Assembly: GCF_029961765.1 (NCBI RefSeq)
Contig: NZ_CP124681.1
Span: forward strand, 1,550,001-1,614,000
From: Nocardioides sp. QY071
Lineage (GTDB): Bacteria > Actinomycetota > Actinomycetes > Propionibacteriales > Nocardioidaceae
DNA length: 64,000 bases
Direction: 5' to 3'
The notes beneath the pieces are model-generated. The model was not told where the DNA came from and did not search any database. It saw nothing but the letters and a program-made list of their open reading frames with translations. How positions within the stretch are numbered: position 1 is the stretch's first letter; the number at the start of each line of letters is the position of its first letter. This document shows positions 7,076-16,523 of this stretch, one piece after another. Made by a program: the position numbers and the translations under genes.

Positions 7076-9889
7076 GTGCGCTCCCCGGTGCTCGTCTCGC
7101 GGACCCTCGAGCGCGCGCGCCTGCGCGGTGCCCTGGAGGCGCTCGGGGAGGGCCGGGGCGGGCTCTGGGTGCTGCGCGGCGACCCCGGGATCGGGAAGTC
7201 CCGCCTCGCGACCGCGGTGGCGGCGGAGGCCGCCGACCGAGGGCTCGAGGTGCTGTCCGGTCGCGCCGTCCCCTCGGGTACGCCGACCCCGCTCCGCCCG
7301 CTCAGCGAGGCCCTGCTCGGCTGGCTGCGCACCCATGAGGTCCCGGACGACCGGCTGCTGGCGCCGTACCTGCCCACGCTCGCGCGGCTCGCGCCCCAGC
7401 TCGGCCCGGTCGCGCCGGACGGCGTCTCCTCGGTGATGCTGCTCGGCGAGGGGCTGCTGCGGCTGGCCCGGACGGTCGCGGCGCCGGGCATGGTGCTCGT
7501 CATCGAGGACCTGCACTGGGCGGACCCCGAGACTCTGGCGCTCGTGGAGTACCTCGGCGACAACACCGGTGAGGTGCCGCTCCTGGTGCTGGCCACCAGC
7601 CGGCTGCACGAGTCGCCGGTCGCCAACGAGCTGGTCAGCGCGCTGGAGCGGCGGCGCTCCGCCGAGACGGTCGACCTGCTCCCGATGGCCGACGACGACA
7701 TCGCCGCGATGGCGCGGGCCTGCCTGGACGCCGAGCCGTCCGGCGAGGTCGTGGCGTGGCTGCAGAAGTACAGCGCCGGATACCCGCTCTTCGTCGAGGA
7801 GATGCTCGCCGACCTGAGTGACGCCGGGCTCCTCGAGGGACCGCTTCCGGTGCTGGTCCCGCGGCCGTTCGCGCGCTCGGTCGAGGGCCGGCTCGCCGAG
7901 GTCGGGCCGGCGGCCCGCGAGGTCGCGACGGCCGCCGCGATGCTCGGCCCCGAGTTCGACTGGAGGCTGGTCGCCGAGGCCCTCGGGCTCTCGGACACCG
8001 ACGTCGCCGGCGCCCTGCGCGAGCTGCGCGACCAGCGGCTCGTGGTGGCCGTGCCGCCCGACCGGTTCGTGTTCCGGCACGCGCTCACTCGCGAGGCCGT
8101 GCCCGCCGGGCTGCTCGCTCCCGAGCGAGCCCGCCTCGCCGGCGTGCTCGCCGCCGCGCTGGCCGGCCGCTCGACCGACTCGGCCGACGACCACCACCAG
8201 CTCGCCGAGCTGTTCGAGGCCGCCGGCGACGACGCCCGCGCCGTCGAGCTGTGGCTGGCGACCGCGCGGGACGCGATCGACCGCGGCGCCCTGGTCAGCG
8301 CGCGCGAGGCGATCGGCCGCGCCCTGGAGCGCTGCACGCCGGGCAGCGAGCTCGAGAGCCGGGCGCGGGAGGCCGAGGTCGAGGTGCACGCGCTCGCGGG
8401 CGACGTACCCCGTGCACTGGAGGCCGGGGAGCGGCTGACCGAGGAGCTCGCCGACGATCCCGGCCGGCTGGCCGCCGTACGACTCCGGTTGGCGCGGGCG
8501 CTGCTCGCCGGCGGCCGGTGGGACGAGGCCGAGGCGATGCTGGACGCCGCCGCGGGGCACGACCCGGTGCAGGCGCACGTCCTCGCGGCCCGGCTCGCGC
8601 TCGGCCGGGAGGACGATCTCGCGGCCGCCGAGCGGGCCTCCGCCGCGCTGGCCGCGGTGGGGGAGGACCGACCGGAGATCGCGTGCGAGGCGTGGGAGGT
8701 GCTCGGCCGGGCGACCCGGGCGCGCGACCACGTCGCCGGCGAGGAGGCCTTCGAGGCCGGCTACCGGCTCGCCGAGGCCGAGGACCTGCCGCTGTGGCGC
8801 TGCCGGCTGCTCGCCGCCCTCGGCGGCCTCGACCTGGCCGCCCGCCGCCCGACGGAGGACCGTCTGATGGCCGCCCGCCGGGTCGCGCTCGACGTCGGCG
8901 CCATCGCGGTGGCCGCGCGGATCGAGATCGACCTCAACCTGGTGCGGATCCGCTATCTCGACCTCGACGACGCGATGGCCGCCGTCGACAACGCGATCAC
9001 GATGATGGACCGGCTCCGGCTGCCCGAGCTGCCGACGGCGTACCTCCTGCGCGCGGCGACCCACGGTCTCGCCGGCCGCACCGACGCGATGGAGGCCGAC
9101 GTCGCGACGGCCGGCACGATGCCGATGGACGAGGCGCTGAGACTGGTCGGGATCCCCGGGCACATCCGGTCGTTCGTCGCCCTCGGACACGGTCGGTACG
9201 ACGAGGCGCGGGCCCAGCTGGCGACGGCGATGGAGTACCACCGCCGCACGCCGAGCATGCCCTTCTCCCTGCGCGGGTTCTGGGCGCTGCTGGAGACGGC
9301 CGTCGGCGACGACGGTGGTGCGGCCGCGCGCGAGGAGGTGCGCACCGGCCCGCAGGCCAACAGCCCCCACAACGCCTTCGCGCTGAGGTACGCCGACGCG
9401 ATCGCCCTCGGTCGTGCCGGTGCGAGCGCCGAGGCCGAGCGGGTCTTCGCCGACGCGGAGTGGGGCCTGCCCGGCCGCGAGCCGTGGCCCGAGCTGCACG
9501 CCCGGCTGCTGGTCGCGACCGCGGCGGCCCGCGACGGCTGGGGCACGCCCGAGCCGTGGTTCCGGCACTGCCTCGACGGGCTGGTCGGCTACGGCCTCAC
9601 CGAGGCCGCATCCGGATGCCGGGTCGCGATGCGGGAGGCCGGGTTCGCCGTACCGAGGAAGGCGGCGGGCGCCCAGCGGGTCCCGACCCACCTGCAGCGC
9701 CTCGGCGTGACCGCGCGCGAGCACGACGTGCTGGGGCTGGTGGCCGAGGGTCTGCAGAACAAGCAGATCGCCGACCGGCTCTACCTCTCGGTGCGGACCG
9801 TGGAGACCCACGTCGCCCGGCTGCTGCAGCGCACCGGCTGCGCCGATCGCAGTGAGCTGGCGGCGCACCTGGAGGCGCCTACAGCGTGA
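7076..9889 (+). CDS. large ATP-binding LuxR-family regulator (LAL)
   Basis: A 937-residue transcriptional regulator. The N-terminal AAA/STAND ATPase shows Walker A GDPGIGKSR (about residue 36) and Walker B VLVIEDLHWADPE. A long helical TPR-like middle follows, then a C-terminal LuxR helix-turn-helix (LTAREHDVLGLVAEGLQNKQIADRL...VRTVETH). I chose GTG 7076 because the -10 box TACGAT lies exactly 6 nt upstream (7064-7069), the leaderless pattern, and Walker A then falls at the usual distance. It is divergent from the secreted paralogue gene and could control both paralogues. The inducer is unknown. It overlaps the convergent gene at 9879 by 11 nt. Confidence 0.88.
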   Translation: MRSPVLVSRTLERARLRGALEALGEGRGGLWVLRGDPGIGKSRLATAVAAEAADRGLEVLSGRAVPSGTPTPLRPLSEALLGWLRTHEVPDDRLLAPYLPTLARLAPQLGPVAPDGVSSVMLLGEGLLRLARTVAAPGMVLVIEDLHWADPETLALVEYLGDNTGEVPLLVLATSRLHESPVANELVSALERRRSAETVDLLPMADDDIAAMARACLDAEPSGEVVAWLQKYSAGYPLFVEEMLADLSDAGLLEGPLPVLVPRPFARSVEGRLAEVGPAAREVATAAAMLGPEFDWRLVAEALGLSDTDVAGALRELRDQRLVVAVPPDRFVFRHALTREAVPAGLLAPERARLAGVLAAALAGRSTDSADDHHQLAELFEAAGDDARAVELWLATARDAIDRGALVSAREAIGRALERCTPGSELESRAREAEVEVHALAGDVPRALEAGERLTEELADDPGRLAAVRLRLARALLAGGRWDEAEAMLDAAAGHDPVQAHVLAARLALGREDDLAAAERASAALAAVGEDRPEIACEAWEVLGRATRARDHVAGEEAFEAGYRLAEAEDLPLWRCRLLAALGGLDLAARRPTEDRLMAARRVALDVGAIAVAARIEIDLNLVRIRYLDLDDAMAAVDNAITMMDRLRLPELPTAYLLRAATHGLAGRTDAMEADVATAGTMPMDEALRLVGIPGHIRSFVALGHGRYDEARAQLATAMEYHRRTPSMPFSLRGFWALLETAVGDDGGAAAREEVRTGPQANSPHNAFALRYADAIALGRAGASAEAERVFADAEWGLPGREPWPELHARLLVATAAARDGWGTPEPWFRHCLDGLVGYGLTEAASGCRVAMREAGFAVPRKAAGAQRVPTHLQRLGVTAREHDVLGLVAEGLQNKQIADRLYLSVRTVETHVARLLQRTGCADRSELAAHLEAPTA

Positions 9890-10184
9890 TGCTCGGCCGG
9901 GTGGCCAGGCCGAGGTCCTCGACCGCCTCCAGCCGTTCGCACCACCACGACCGCGCGGTGCCGTGGGTGCCGGGCTCGAGCGCCGCCTCGAGATCGGGTA
10001 CGGCGCCCGCGTCGGCCAGCTCCACCACGACCGTGCACCGGTCGTGGTCGGCGGCCAGCAGCCAGCGACTGGTCACGAACCCCGGCAGCCGCCGCAGCCA
10101 CGGCGCCACCTCGTTGCGCAGCCGGGTCAGCACCTCGTCGCTGCGGTCGGGCACGAGGACCAGGGTGGCCAGCAGCGTCGTCAT
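9879..10184 (-). CDS. antibiotic-biosynthesis-monooxygenase-like (ABM-fold) protein
   Basis: A 101-residue single-domain protein. The pattern of a short beta strand (TTLLATLVLVPDR), a helix (VLTRLRNEVAPWLRRLPGFV), then TSRWLLAADHDRCTVVVELAD suggests the dimeric alpha/beta ferredoxin-like ABM or EthD fold. Members bind or oxidise small aromatic molecules or are simple stress proteins; no catalytic residue can be assigned. The ATG at 10184 faces the divergent Asp-box protein gene. Family assignment is by pattern only. Confidence 0.6.
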   Translation of the reverse strand: MTTLLATLVLVPDRSDEVLTRLRNEVAPWLRRLPGFVTSRWLLAADHDRCTVVVELADAGAVPDLEAALEPGTHGTARSWWCERLEAVEDLGLATRPSITL

Positions 10185-10329
10185 GGCTCCAGGGTCGCCG
10201 CCGGGCGCCGGGCGCTACATCCGTGGCGGGTACGGACTCAAGGAAATGACCGCCGGCAGCGATGACTTCTGTCGGTGGTCGGGGTCACAGTGGGGAGGAG
10301 CGGTCAGCGAACAGCCACGAGGAGGAGCG

Positions 10330-11409
10330 ATGACGACGATCCTGATGGTGGGCACCCGCAAGGGGCTCTGGGTCGGCCGGTCGGAGGACCGGGTCGAGTG
10401 GGACTTCACCGGTCCCCACCACGACATGGAGGAGGTCTACTCCTGCCTGGTCGACACCCGCATGTCCACCCCGAGGCTCTTCGCCGGCGCGTCCTCGAGC
10501 TGGCTGGGCCCCCAGCTGCGCTGGTCCGACGACCTCGGCGAGACCTGGCAGGAGACCCCCAACGGCGCGATCCGGTTCCCCGAGGGGGCCGGCGCGACGG
10601 TCGAGCGGATCTGGCAGGTCGTCCCCGGCGTCGGCGACGGCGTCCTGCACGCCGGCACCGAGCCCGGTGCGGTGTTCACCTCGCGCGACGGCGGTGCCAG
10701 CTTCGCGCTCGAGGAGGGGCTGTGGAACCACCCGCACCGCGAGCAGTGGGGTGCGGGCTTCGGCGGCCAGGCCTTCCACACCGTCCTTCCGCACCCCAGC
10801 GACCCGGCGTCCATGACGGTCGCCATCTCCACCGGTGGCGTCTACCGCACCACCGACGGCGGCGCCTCGTGGGAGCCGCGCAACAAGGGCATCCGCGCCG
10901 ACTTCCTCCCCGAGGACCAGCGCTATCCCGAGTTCGGGCAGTGCGTCCACAAGGTCACCCGCCATCCCTCGCGCCCCGAGCGGCTCTACGCCCAGAACCA
11001 CGGCGGCGTCTACCGCTCCGACGACGAGGGCGGCTCCTGGACCTCGATCGGCGACGACCTGCCCAGCGACTTCGGTTTCCCGATCGTCGTCCACCCGCAT
11101 CGCCCCGACACGATCTGGGTGTTCCCGCTCGGCGGCGGCGACCGCCGCTACCCGCCCGACGCCAAGGCGCGCGTGTGGCGCTCCGACGACGCGGGGGAGT
11201 CCTGGACGCCGTACGGCACCGGTCTGCCGGACGCCTTCTACGTCGGCGTCATGCGCGACGCCCTCTGCGCCGACTCCCACGACCCCGCCGGCCTCTACTT
11301 CGGCGCCCGCAACGGCTCGGTCTGGGCCTCGGCCGACGACGGCGAGGCCTGGCGCCAGGTCGCGGCCGACCTGCCCGACGTCATGTCGGTCAAGGCCGGG
11401 GTCTCCTAG
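10330..11409 (+). CDS. Asp-box (BNR/sialidase-like) beta-propeller protein
   Basis: A 359-residue protein with at least six Asp-box repeats of the form S-x-D-x-G-x-x-W: SDDLGETW, SRDGGASF, TTDGGASW, SDDEGGSW, SDDAGESW, SADDGEAW. This pattern marks the sialidase/VPS10-type beta-propeller. Catalytic Arg-triad residues of true sialidases are not obvious, so I do not call an enzyme. There is no signal peptide, which points to a cytoplasmic protein. The start has a strong GGAGGAG site 6 nt upstream. The SRPBCC gene follows 9 nt after the stop, on its own leaderless promoter. Confidence 0.8.
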   Translation: MTTILMVGTRKGLWVGRSEDRVEWDFTGPHHDMEEVYSCLVDTRMSTPRLFAGASSSWLGPQLRWSDDLGETWQETPNGAIRFPEGAGATVERIWQVVPGVGDGVLHAGTEPGAVFTSRDGGASFALEEGLWNHPHREQWGAGFGGQAFHTVLPHPSDPASMTVAISTGGVYRTTDGGASWEPRNKGIRADFLPEDQRYPEFGQCVHKVTRHPSRPERLYAQNHGGVYRSDDEGGSWTSIGDDLPSDFGFPIVVHPHRPDTIWVFPLGGGDRRYPPDAKARVWRSDDAGESWTPYGTGLPDAFYVGVMRDALCADSHDPAGLYFGARNGSVWASADDGEAWRQVAADLPDVMSVKAGVS

Positions 11410-11418
11410 GCTCGCGCC

Positions 11419-11868
11419 ATGCCTGCCTTCTCGCAGACCCACGAGACGATGGTCGCTGCCCCGGCCGCGACCGTCCACGCCCTCGTCGATGACTTCCACG
11501 AGTGGATCAAGTGGTCCCCGTGGGAGGGCCTCGACCCCGACCTCAAGCGGACGTACGACGGCGCCGGCGTGGGGGCGACGTACGCCTGGTCCGGCAACAA
11601 GCAGGCAGGCGAGGGCCGGATGACCTTCACCTCGATCACCCCGACCCAGGTGGTCGTCGACCTCGAGTTCCTCAAGCCGTTCAAGGCCCAGAACGTCGTC
11701 ACCTTCGACCTCACACCTGCCGGCACGGACACCCGGGTGGCCTGGACGATGAGCGGCCAGCGCAACCTCGCGTTCGCGGTGATGGGCAAGCTGTTCTTCG
11801 ACAAGGCGATCGCCAAGGACTTCCGGCGGGGGCTGGCCTCGCTGAAGGCAGCGGCCGAGGAGAAATGA
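11419..11868 (+). CDS. SRPBCC family protein
   Basis: A 149-residue START/Bet v1-fold protein. Typical features are THETMVAAPAATVHALVDDFHEWIKWSPWEGLDP at the front, a central GVGATYAWSGN strand, and a long C-terminal helix (DKAIAKDFRRGLASLKAAAEE). The fold makes a hydrophobic cavity for lipids, polyketides or other small molecules. The -10 box TAGGCT (11407-11412) lies exactly 6 nt before the ATG, so the mRNA is probably leaderless. Ligand unknown. Confidence 0.85.
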   Translation: MPAFSQTHETMVAAPAATVHALVDDFHEWIKWSPWEGLDPDLKRTYDGAGVGATYAWSGNKQAGEGRMTFTSITPTQVVVDLEFLKPFKAQNVVTFDLTPAGTDTRVAWTMSGQRNLAFAVMGKLFFDKAIAKDFRRGLASLKAAAEEK

Positions 11869-11982
11869 GTTTCACCGGTCGACCGGTGAAACTGGCGCTT
11901 GGACGAGGAAACTTCCTCGTCCAAGCGCCAGTTTCGTCGTCCAACCCCCGCCAGTTTCACCGGTCGACCGGTGAAACTGGCG
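11869..11982. repeat. cluster of three long palindromes
   Basis: Palindrome 1 (11869-11892) and palindrome 3 (11949-11982) are perfect and share the core TTTCACCGGTCGACCGGTGA. Between them 11888-11935 forms a 23-bp hairpin with loop AC (core GCGCTTGGACGAGGAA). The cluster fills the gap between the SRPBCC gene and ilvD. It probably ends transcription of the former; it could also bind a protein. Confidence 0.8.
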
Positions 11983-12009
11983 GCTGGCCCACAGGCGTAG
12001 CCTTGGCGC

Positions 12010-13857
12010 ATGCCCACCCTTCGTTCCGCGACGTCCACCTCGGGCCGCAACATGGCCGGCGCGCGCGCCCTCTGGCGCGCCACCGGCATGACGGACTCGG
12101 ACTTCGGCAAGCCGATCATCGCCATCGCGAACTCGTTCACCGAGTTCGTCCCCGGTCACGTCCACCTGCGTGACCTCGGCAAGATCGTCGCGGAGTCGGT
12201 CGTAGCGGCCGGCGGCGTCGCGAAGGAGTTCAACACGATCGCGGTCGACGACGGCATCGCGATGGGCCACGGCGGCATGCTCTACTCCCTGCCCAGCCGC
12301 GAGCTGATCGCCGACGCGGTCGAGTACATGGTCCAGGCCCACTGCGCCGACGCGATCGTGTGCATCTCCAACTGCGACAAGATCACCCCCGGCATGCTGC
12401 TGGCCGCGCTGCGGCTCAACATCCCGGTCGTGTTCGTGTCCGGCGGCCCGATGGAGGCCGGCAAGACCACGGCCATCGAGGGCATCGTCCACAGCAAGCT
12501 CGACCTGGTCGACGCGATGGTGGCCTCGGCCAACGAGGCCGTCTCCGACGACCAGCTCGACACCATCGAGCGCTCGGCCTGCCCGACCTGCGGCTCGTGC
12601 TCGGGCATGTTCACCGCCAACTCGATGAACTGTCTGACCGAGGCGATCGGCCTGTCCCTGCCGGGCAACGGCTCGACGTTGGCCACCCACGCCAAGCGCC
12701 GCGCGCTGTTCGAGGAGGCCGGGCGGGTCGTCATGGACCTGTGCCGCCGCTACTACGAGGACGACGACGAGTCGGTCCTGCCGCGCAACATCGCCAGCCG
12801 CGATGCGTTCGAGAACGCCGTGGCCCTCGACGTCGCGATGGGCGGTTCGACCAACACCGTGCTCCACCTGCTGGCTGCGGCCCGCGAGGCCGAGCTCGAC
12901 TTCGACGTCCACGACATCGACGCGATCTCGCGTCGCGTCCCGTGCCTCAGCAAGGTCGCGCCGAACTCCCCGAAGTTCCACATGGAGGATGTCCACCGCG
13001 CCGGCGGCATCCCCGCGCTCCTCGGCGAGCTGCGCCGCGGCGGCGCGCTCAAGGAAGGCGTCCACTCGGTCCACTCCCCGAACCTCGACGAGTGGCTCGG
13101 CGCGTGGGACATCCGCGGCGCGAGCCCCTCGCCCGAGGCGCTGGAGCTGTTCCAGGCCGCCCCCGGCGGCGTCCGGACGACGGAGCCGTTCTCGACCGAG
13201 AACCGATGGGGCACCCTCGACACCGATGCGGCCGAGGGCTGCATCCGCGACTTCGACCACGCCTACACCGCCGACGGTGGCCTGGCGATCCTCACCGGCA
13301 ACATCGCGGTCGACGGCTGCGTCGTGAAGTCGGCCGGCGTCCCCGAGGAGTCGCTGACCTTCCACGGCACCGCGATCGTCTTCGAGTCCCAGGACGCCGC
13401 GGTGGAGGGCATCCTCGGGAAGAAGGTGGAGGAAGGCCATGTCGTGGTCATCCGCTACGAGGGGCCCAAGGGCGGCCCCGGCATGCAGGAGATGCTCTAC
13501 CCGACGGCCTTCCTCAAGGGCCGCGGCCTGGGTCAGAAGTGCGCCCTCATCACCGACGGCCGGTTCTCCGGCGGCACCAGCGGCCTGTCCATCGGGCACA
13601 TCTCGCCCGAGGCGGCCGGCGGCGGCCTGATCGCGCTGATCGAGGACGGTGACCCGATCTCGATCGACATCCCCAACCGCAGCATCCACCTCGACGTCGA
13701 CGAGCACACGCTCGCCGAGCGCCGGGTGCTGCAGGAGAAGCGCGACAAGCCGTACACGCCCCTCGACCGCCAGCGCCCGGTCTCTGCCGCGCTGCGGGCC
13801 TACGCGTCGATGGCGACCGCGGCCTCCGACGGCGCGTACCGCCGCGTCCCCGAATGA
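12010..13857 (+). CDS. ilvD: dihydroxy-acid dehydratase
   Basis: A 615-residue enzyme dehydrating 2,3-dihydroxy-isovalerate and -methylvalerate to the 2-keto acids of valine and isoleucine. The Fe-S and Mg-site motifs are clear: [30 protein letters not shown], and [21 protein letters not shown] near the C-terminus. Length fits the family. -10 box TAGCCT ends 6 nt before the ATG, so the transcript is probably leaderless and there is no leader peptide, unlike ilvB, leuB and cimA in this window. It stands apart from ilvBNC at 19.5 kb but serves the same pathway. Confidence 0.97.
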   Translation: MPTLRSATSTSGRNMAGARALWRATGMTDSDFGKPIIAIANSFTEFVPGHVHLRDLGKIVAESVVAAGGVAKEFNTIAVDDGIAMGHGGMLYSLPSRELIADAVEYMVQAHCADAIVCISNCDKITPGMLLAALRLNIPVVFVSGGPMEAGKTTAIEGIVHSKLDLVDAMVASANEAVSDDQLDTIERSACPTCGSCSGMFTANSMNCLTEAIGLSLPGNGSTLATHAKRRALFEEAGRVVMDLCRRYYEDDDESVLPRNIASRDAFENAVALDVAMGGSTNTVLHLLAAAREAELDFDVHDIDAISRRVPCLSKVAPNSPKFHMEDVHRAGGIPALLGELRRGGALKEGVHSVHSPNLDEWLGAWDIRGASPSPEALELFQAAPGGVRTTEPFSTENRWGTLDTDAAEGCIRDFDHAYTADGGLAILTGNIAVDGCVVKSAGVPEESLTFHGTAIVFESQDAAVEGILGKKVEEGHVVVIRYEGPKGGPGMQEMLYPTAFLKGRGLGQKCALITDGRFSGGTSGLSIGHISPEAAGGGLIALIEDGDPISIDIPNRSIHLDVDEHTLAERRVLQEKRDKPYTPLDRQRPVSAALRAYASMATAASDGAYRRVPE

Positions 13858-13871
13858 TCGCGGGCTGAGCA

Positions 13872-14837
13872 TTGGGCAAGGTCCACGCCAGGGTCGAGGG
13901 TCGGCTCCGGGAATTCGTCGACGCGCAGCAGGTGTTCTTCGTCGCCACCGCGCCGCTCGCTGGCGACGGCCACCTGAACCTGTCGCCGCGCGGCATCCCG
14001 GGCACCTTCGGCATGGTCGACGAGACCACCTTCGCCTGGCTCGACGGCACCGGCAGCGGCAGCGAGACGATCGCGCACCTGCGTGAGAACGGCCGGATCA
14101 CGGTGATGTTCTGCGCCTTCGAGGGCGCCCCCAACATCGTGCGCTTCCACGGCCGCGGCCGGGTCGTCACGGTCTACGACGAGGAGTACGCCGGGCTCGC
14201 GGCCCGGTTCGCCGACCTGCCCGGTGCGCGGGCCGTGGTCGTGGTCGACATCGAGCGGATCTCCGACTCGTGCGGCTGGACGGTCCCGCTGATGGAGTAC
14301 GCCGGGGAGCGCGACCTGCTGGCGCCCTACTTCGAGCGCAAGGGGATCGACGGCTCGGCCGACTACCGGCGCCGCAAGAACCGCACCAGCATCGACGGGC
14401 TGCCCGCCTTCGACTTCGACCCGCTCGACGAGTGGTCGACGCTCGCCGGCCTCGGCCGGATCCGGGAGCGGCTCGCCAGCCAGATCGACGGCTGGACCGC
14501 GCCGTACTCCTGGGCGCTCGCCCACGACGGCGAGATCGGCCACGTCAACGCGCCGGGCGCCCAGCACGGTCTGCCGGCGGTGATCCTGGCGACCGTGCTC
14601 AAGCACGACGGCGCCACCGCGACCCTCGAGGTCAGCCGCCAGCAGCTGGACGAGGCGATCACCACCCTCGCGCCGGCCAGTGCCTGCACCGAGGTCGGGC
14701 ACCCCAACCTCGCCGCCTGGCGGGCGCTGCACGAGGCCCACGACGAGCGCGGCGGCACCATCACCGCCGTCTTCGTCCGCGACGCCGCCGACCCGGAGAC
14801 CTCCGCGACCGACGCGACCCTGCGCTCGCGCTGGTGA
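13872..14837 (+). CDS. pyridoxamine 5'-phosphate oxidase-family protein with extra C-terminal domain
   Basis: A 321-residue protein. Residues 1-180 match the FMN-binding PNPOx-like split-barrel family (FFVATAPLAGDGHLNLSPRG, then FAWLDGTGSGSETIAHLRENGRITVMFCAFEGAP). Most members end near residue 190, but here about 140 residues follow (DEWSTLAGLGRIRERLASQI...), with no domain I recognise. An in-frame TGA lies one codon before the TTG at 13872, so that TTG is the only plausible start. The stop overlaps the next start by 4 nt (GTGA), indicating co-translation. Substrate unknown. Confidence 0.75.
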   Translation: MGKVHARVEGRLREFVDAQQVFFVATAPLAGDGHLNLSPRGIPGTFGMVDETTFAWLDGTGSGSETIAHLRENGRITVMFCAFEGAPNIVRFHGRGRVVTVYDEEYAGLAARFADLPGARAVVVVDIERISDSCGWTVPLMEYAGERDLLAPYFERKGIDGSADYRRRKNRTSIDGLPAFDFDPLDEWSTLAGLGRIRERLASQIDGWTAPYSWALAHDGEIGHVNAPGAQHGLPAVILATVLKHDGATATLEVSRQQLDEAITTLAPASACTEVGHPNLAAWRALHEAHDERGGTITAVFVRDAADPETSATDATLRSRW

Positions 14838-15799
14838 CCGGCCCGCACCGCATCGCCGCGGTCGTCATCCTCGGCCTGGCCCTGCTGCTCGCCGCGTTCA
14901 CCGACCCCGGGCACACCGACCGCGGTGCCGTACGCCGGCCCGAGCCGATCGCCGTACCCGGAACCCCCGAGACCCCCGCGCCCGTCGCTCCCGCACCGCC
15001 GACCCTGCCCACCGGCACCCCGCGCTGGCAGAGCGAGCGGGTCCTGCCGGACCGCGGGATGCTCGTCGCCTACTACGGCACGCCCGGCACCGGCTCCCTC
15101 GGCGTGCTGGGGGAGACCTCGCCGAGGAAGGCCTTCCGCCGCCTGCAGCGCGCCGCCGCCCCGTTCGCGCGCCCGGGCCGACCGGTGCGCCCTGTGTTCG
15201 AGCTGATCGTCAGCGTCGCCGACGGCCACCCCGGCAAGGACCGCGACTTCAGCCACGACATCCGCAGGTCCGCCGTCCGGGCGTACGTCGACGCGGCCCG
15301 CGACCTCGGCGCCCTCCTCGTGCTCGACCTCCAGACCGGCCGCACCGACTTCCTCGAGGTCGCGAAGCGCTGGGAGTGGGCGCTCGAGCAGCCCCACGTC
15401 AGCCTGGCCATCGACCCCGAGTGGCGGGTCCGCCGCGGCCAGCGTCCCGCCCGGGTCATCGGCAGTGTCGGCGCCGGCGAGGTCAACCGCACCACCGCGT
15501 GGCTCTCGAGGCTGGTCGTCGAGCACGACCTGCCCGAGAAGCTGTTCGTCGTCCACCAGTTCCGCACGTCGATGGTGCGCCACATCGGCCGGGTCAAGCC
15601 CCGCGACGGACTCCAGCTTCTCCAGCACGTCGACGGGTTCGGCAACCGCGGCCAGAAGCTCGCCACCTACCGCACCGTCGCCCGGCCCGACATCTTCGCA
15701 ATGGGCTTCAAGCTGTTCTACGACGAGGACTTCAACCTGATGGGCGCCAAGGCGGTCCACCGGATCCGCCCCCGGGTCCGCTTCGTTTCCTACCAGTGA
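14834..15799 (+). CDS. exported hypothetical protein with TIM-barrel-like pattern
   Basis: A 321-residue protein with an N-terminal membrane/signal segment (IAAVVILGLALLLAAFTDPG), a Pro-rich linker and a globular part. The latter shows alternating strand/helix pieces (MLVAYYGTPG, PVFELIVSVAD, GALLVLDLQTGR, HVSLAIDPEWRV, KLFVVHQF, DIFAMGFKLFYDED), like an (alpha/beta)8 barrel with acidic residues at strand ends. A glycoside-hydrolase-like activity is possible but not shown. The GTG start overlaps the preceding stop by 4 nt. The GNAT gene starts 14 nt after its stop. Confidence 0.6.
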   Translation: MTGPHRIAAVVILGLALLLAAFTDPGHTDRGAVRRPEPIAVPGTPETPAPVAPAPPTLPTGTPRWQSERVLPDRGMLVAYYGTPGTGSLGVLGETSPRKAFRRLQRAAAPFARPGRPVRPVFELIVSVADGHPGKDRDFSHDIRRSAVRAYVDAARDLGALLVLDLQTGRTDFLEVAKRWEWALEQPHVSLAIDPEWRVRRGQRPARVIGSVGAGEVNRTTAWLSRLVVEHDLPEKLFVVHQFRTSMVRHIGRVKPRDGLQLLQHVDGFGNRGQKLATYRTVARPDIFAMGFKLFYDEDFNLMGAKAVHRIRPRVRFVSYQ

Positions 15800-15813
15800 G
15801 CGAGAGGGTGTCG

Positions 15814-16515
15814 ATGGAGACCAACGCGTACGGCCAGGGGCTCGGTGCCCCGGTCCCGGGCTGGGAGCCGCGGCCGTGGCCCGAGCCGGTCCTGCTGCAC
15901 GGCCGCTATGTCGCGGTCGAACCGCTGGGCTCGGCCCGCTACGCCGAGCTCTTCGCGGCGACCTGCGGCGACGACGACGCCGATCTGTGGACCTACCGGC
16001 CGATCCCGAGGCCGCGCAGCCTGCCCGAGCTGTGGATGCACCTCGCCGCCCACCTCGACGACCCCGCCATGGTGACCTTCGCGCTCGTCCCGCTGGAGGG
16101 CGAGGCCGCGGGTACGGCGGCCGGCATCGCGTCGTACATGCGGATCGAGCCGGGCCACGGCCAGGTCGAGGTCGCCGGCGTCCTCTTCGGCCGCGCGCTG
16201 CAGCGCACCCGTGCCGCCACCGAGGCGATCCACCTGCTGATGCGCAACGCCTTCGACCTCGGCTACCGGCGCTTCGAGTGGAAGTGCGACAGCCTCAACG
16301 AGCCGTCGCGGAAGGCCGCACTCCGCCTGGGCTTCGTCGAGGAGGGCCGCTTCCGCAACCACACGGTCACCCAGGGACGCAACCGCGACACCGACTGGTT
16401 CTCGGTCACCGACGACGAGTGGCCTGCGGTGTGCGCGGCCCACGAGCAGTGGCTCGACCCGGCGAACTTCGACGACGCGGGCCGGCAGCGCACTGCGCTC
16501 TCCGTCGCGCGCTAG
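15814..16515 (+). CDS. GNAT family N-acetyltransferase (RimJ-like)
   Basis: A 233-residue acetyltransferase of the RimJ/RimL type. The substrate-side start is LLHGRYVAVEPLGSARYAELF, the core strands are VTFALVPLEGEAAGTAAGIASYMRI, and the acetyl-CoA region is QRTRAATEAIHLLMRNAFDLGYRRFEWKCDSLNEPSRKAALRLGF. RimJ-type enzymes acetylate N-terminal amines or small molecules; the target is unknown. I chose ATG 15814, which has GAGAGGG upstream; a GTG at 15796 overlapping the previous stop is an alternative. It converges on the SGNH hydrolase gene. Confidence 0.87.
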   Translation: METNAYGQGLGAPVPGWEPRPWPEPVLLHGRYVAVEPLGSARYAELFAATCGDDDADLWTYRPIPRPRSLPELWMHLAAHLDDPAMVTFALVPLEGEAAGTAAGIASYMRIEPGHGQVEVAGVLFGRALQRTRAATEAIHLLMRNAFDLGYRRFEWKCDSLNEPSRKAALRLGFVEEGRFRNHTVTQGRNRDTDWFSVTDDEWPAVCAAHEQWLDPANFDDAGRQRTALSVAR

Positions 16516-16523
16516 GCAGGCCT

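Noticed and set aside
7010-9868. Minus-strand open frame of about 950 codons opposite the LAL regulator
   Set aside because: The plus strand encodes complete ATPase and HTH motifs; the minus product is low-complexity Arg/Gly/Val.
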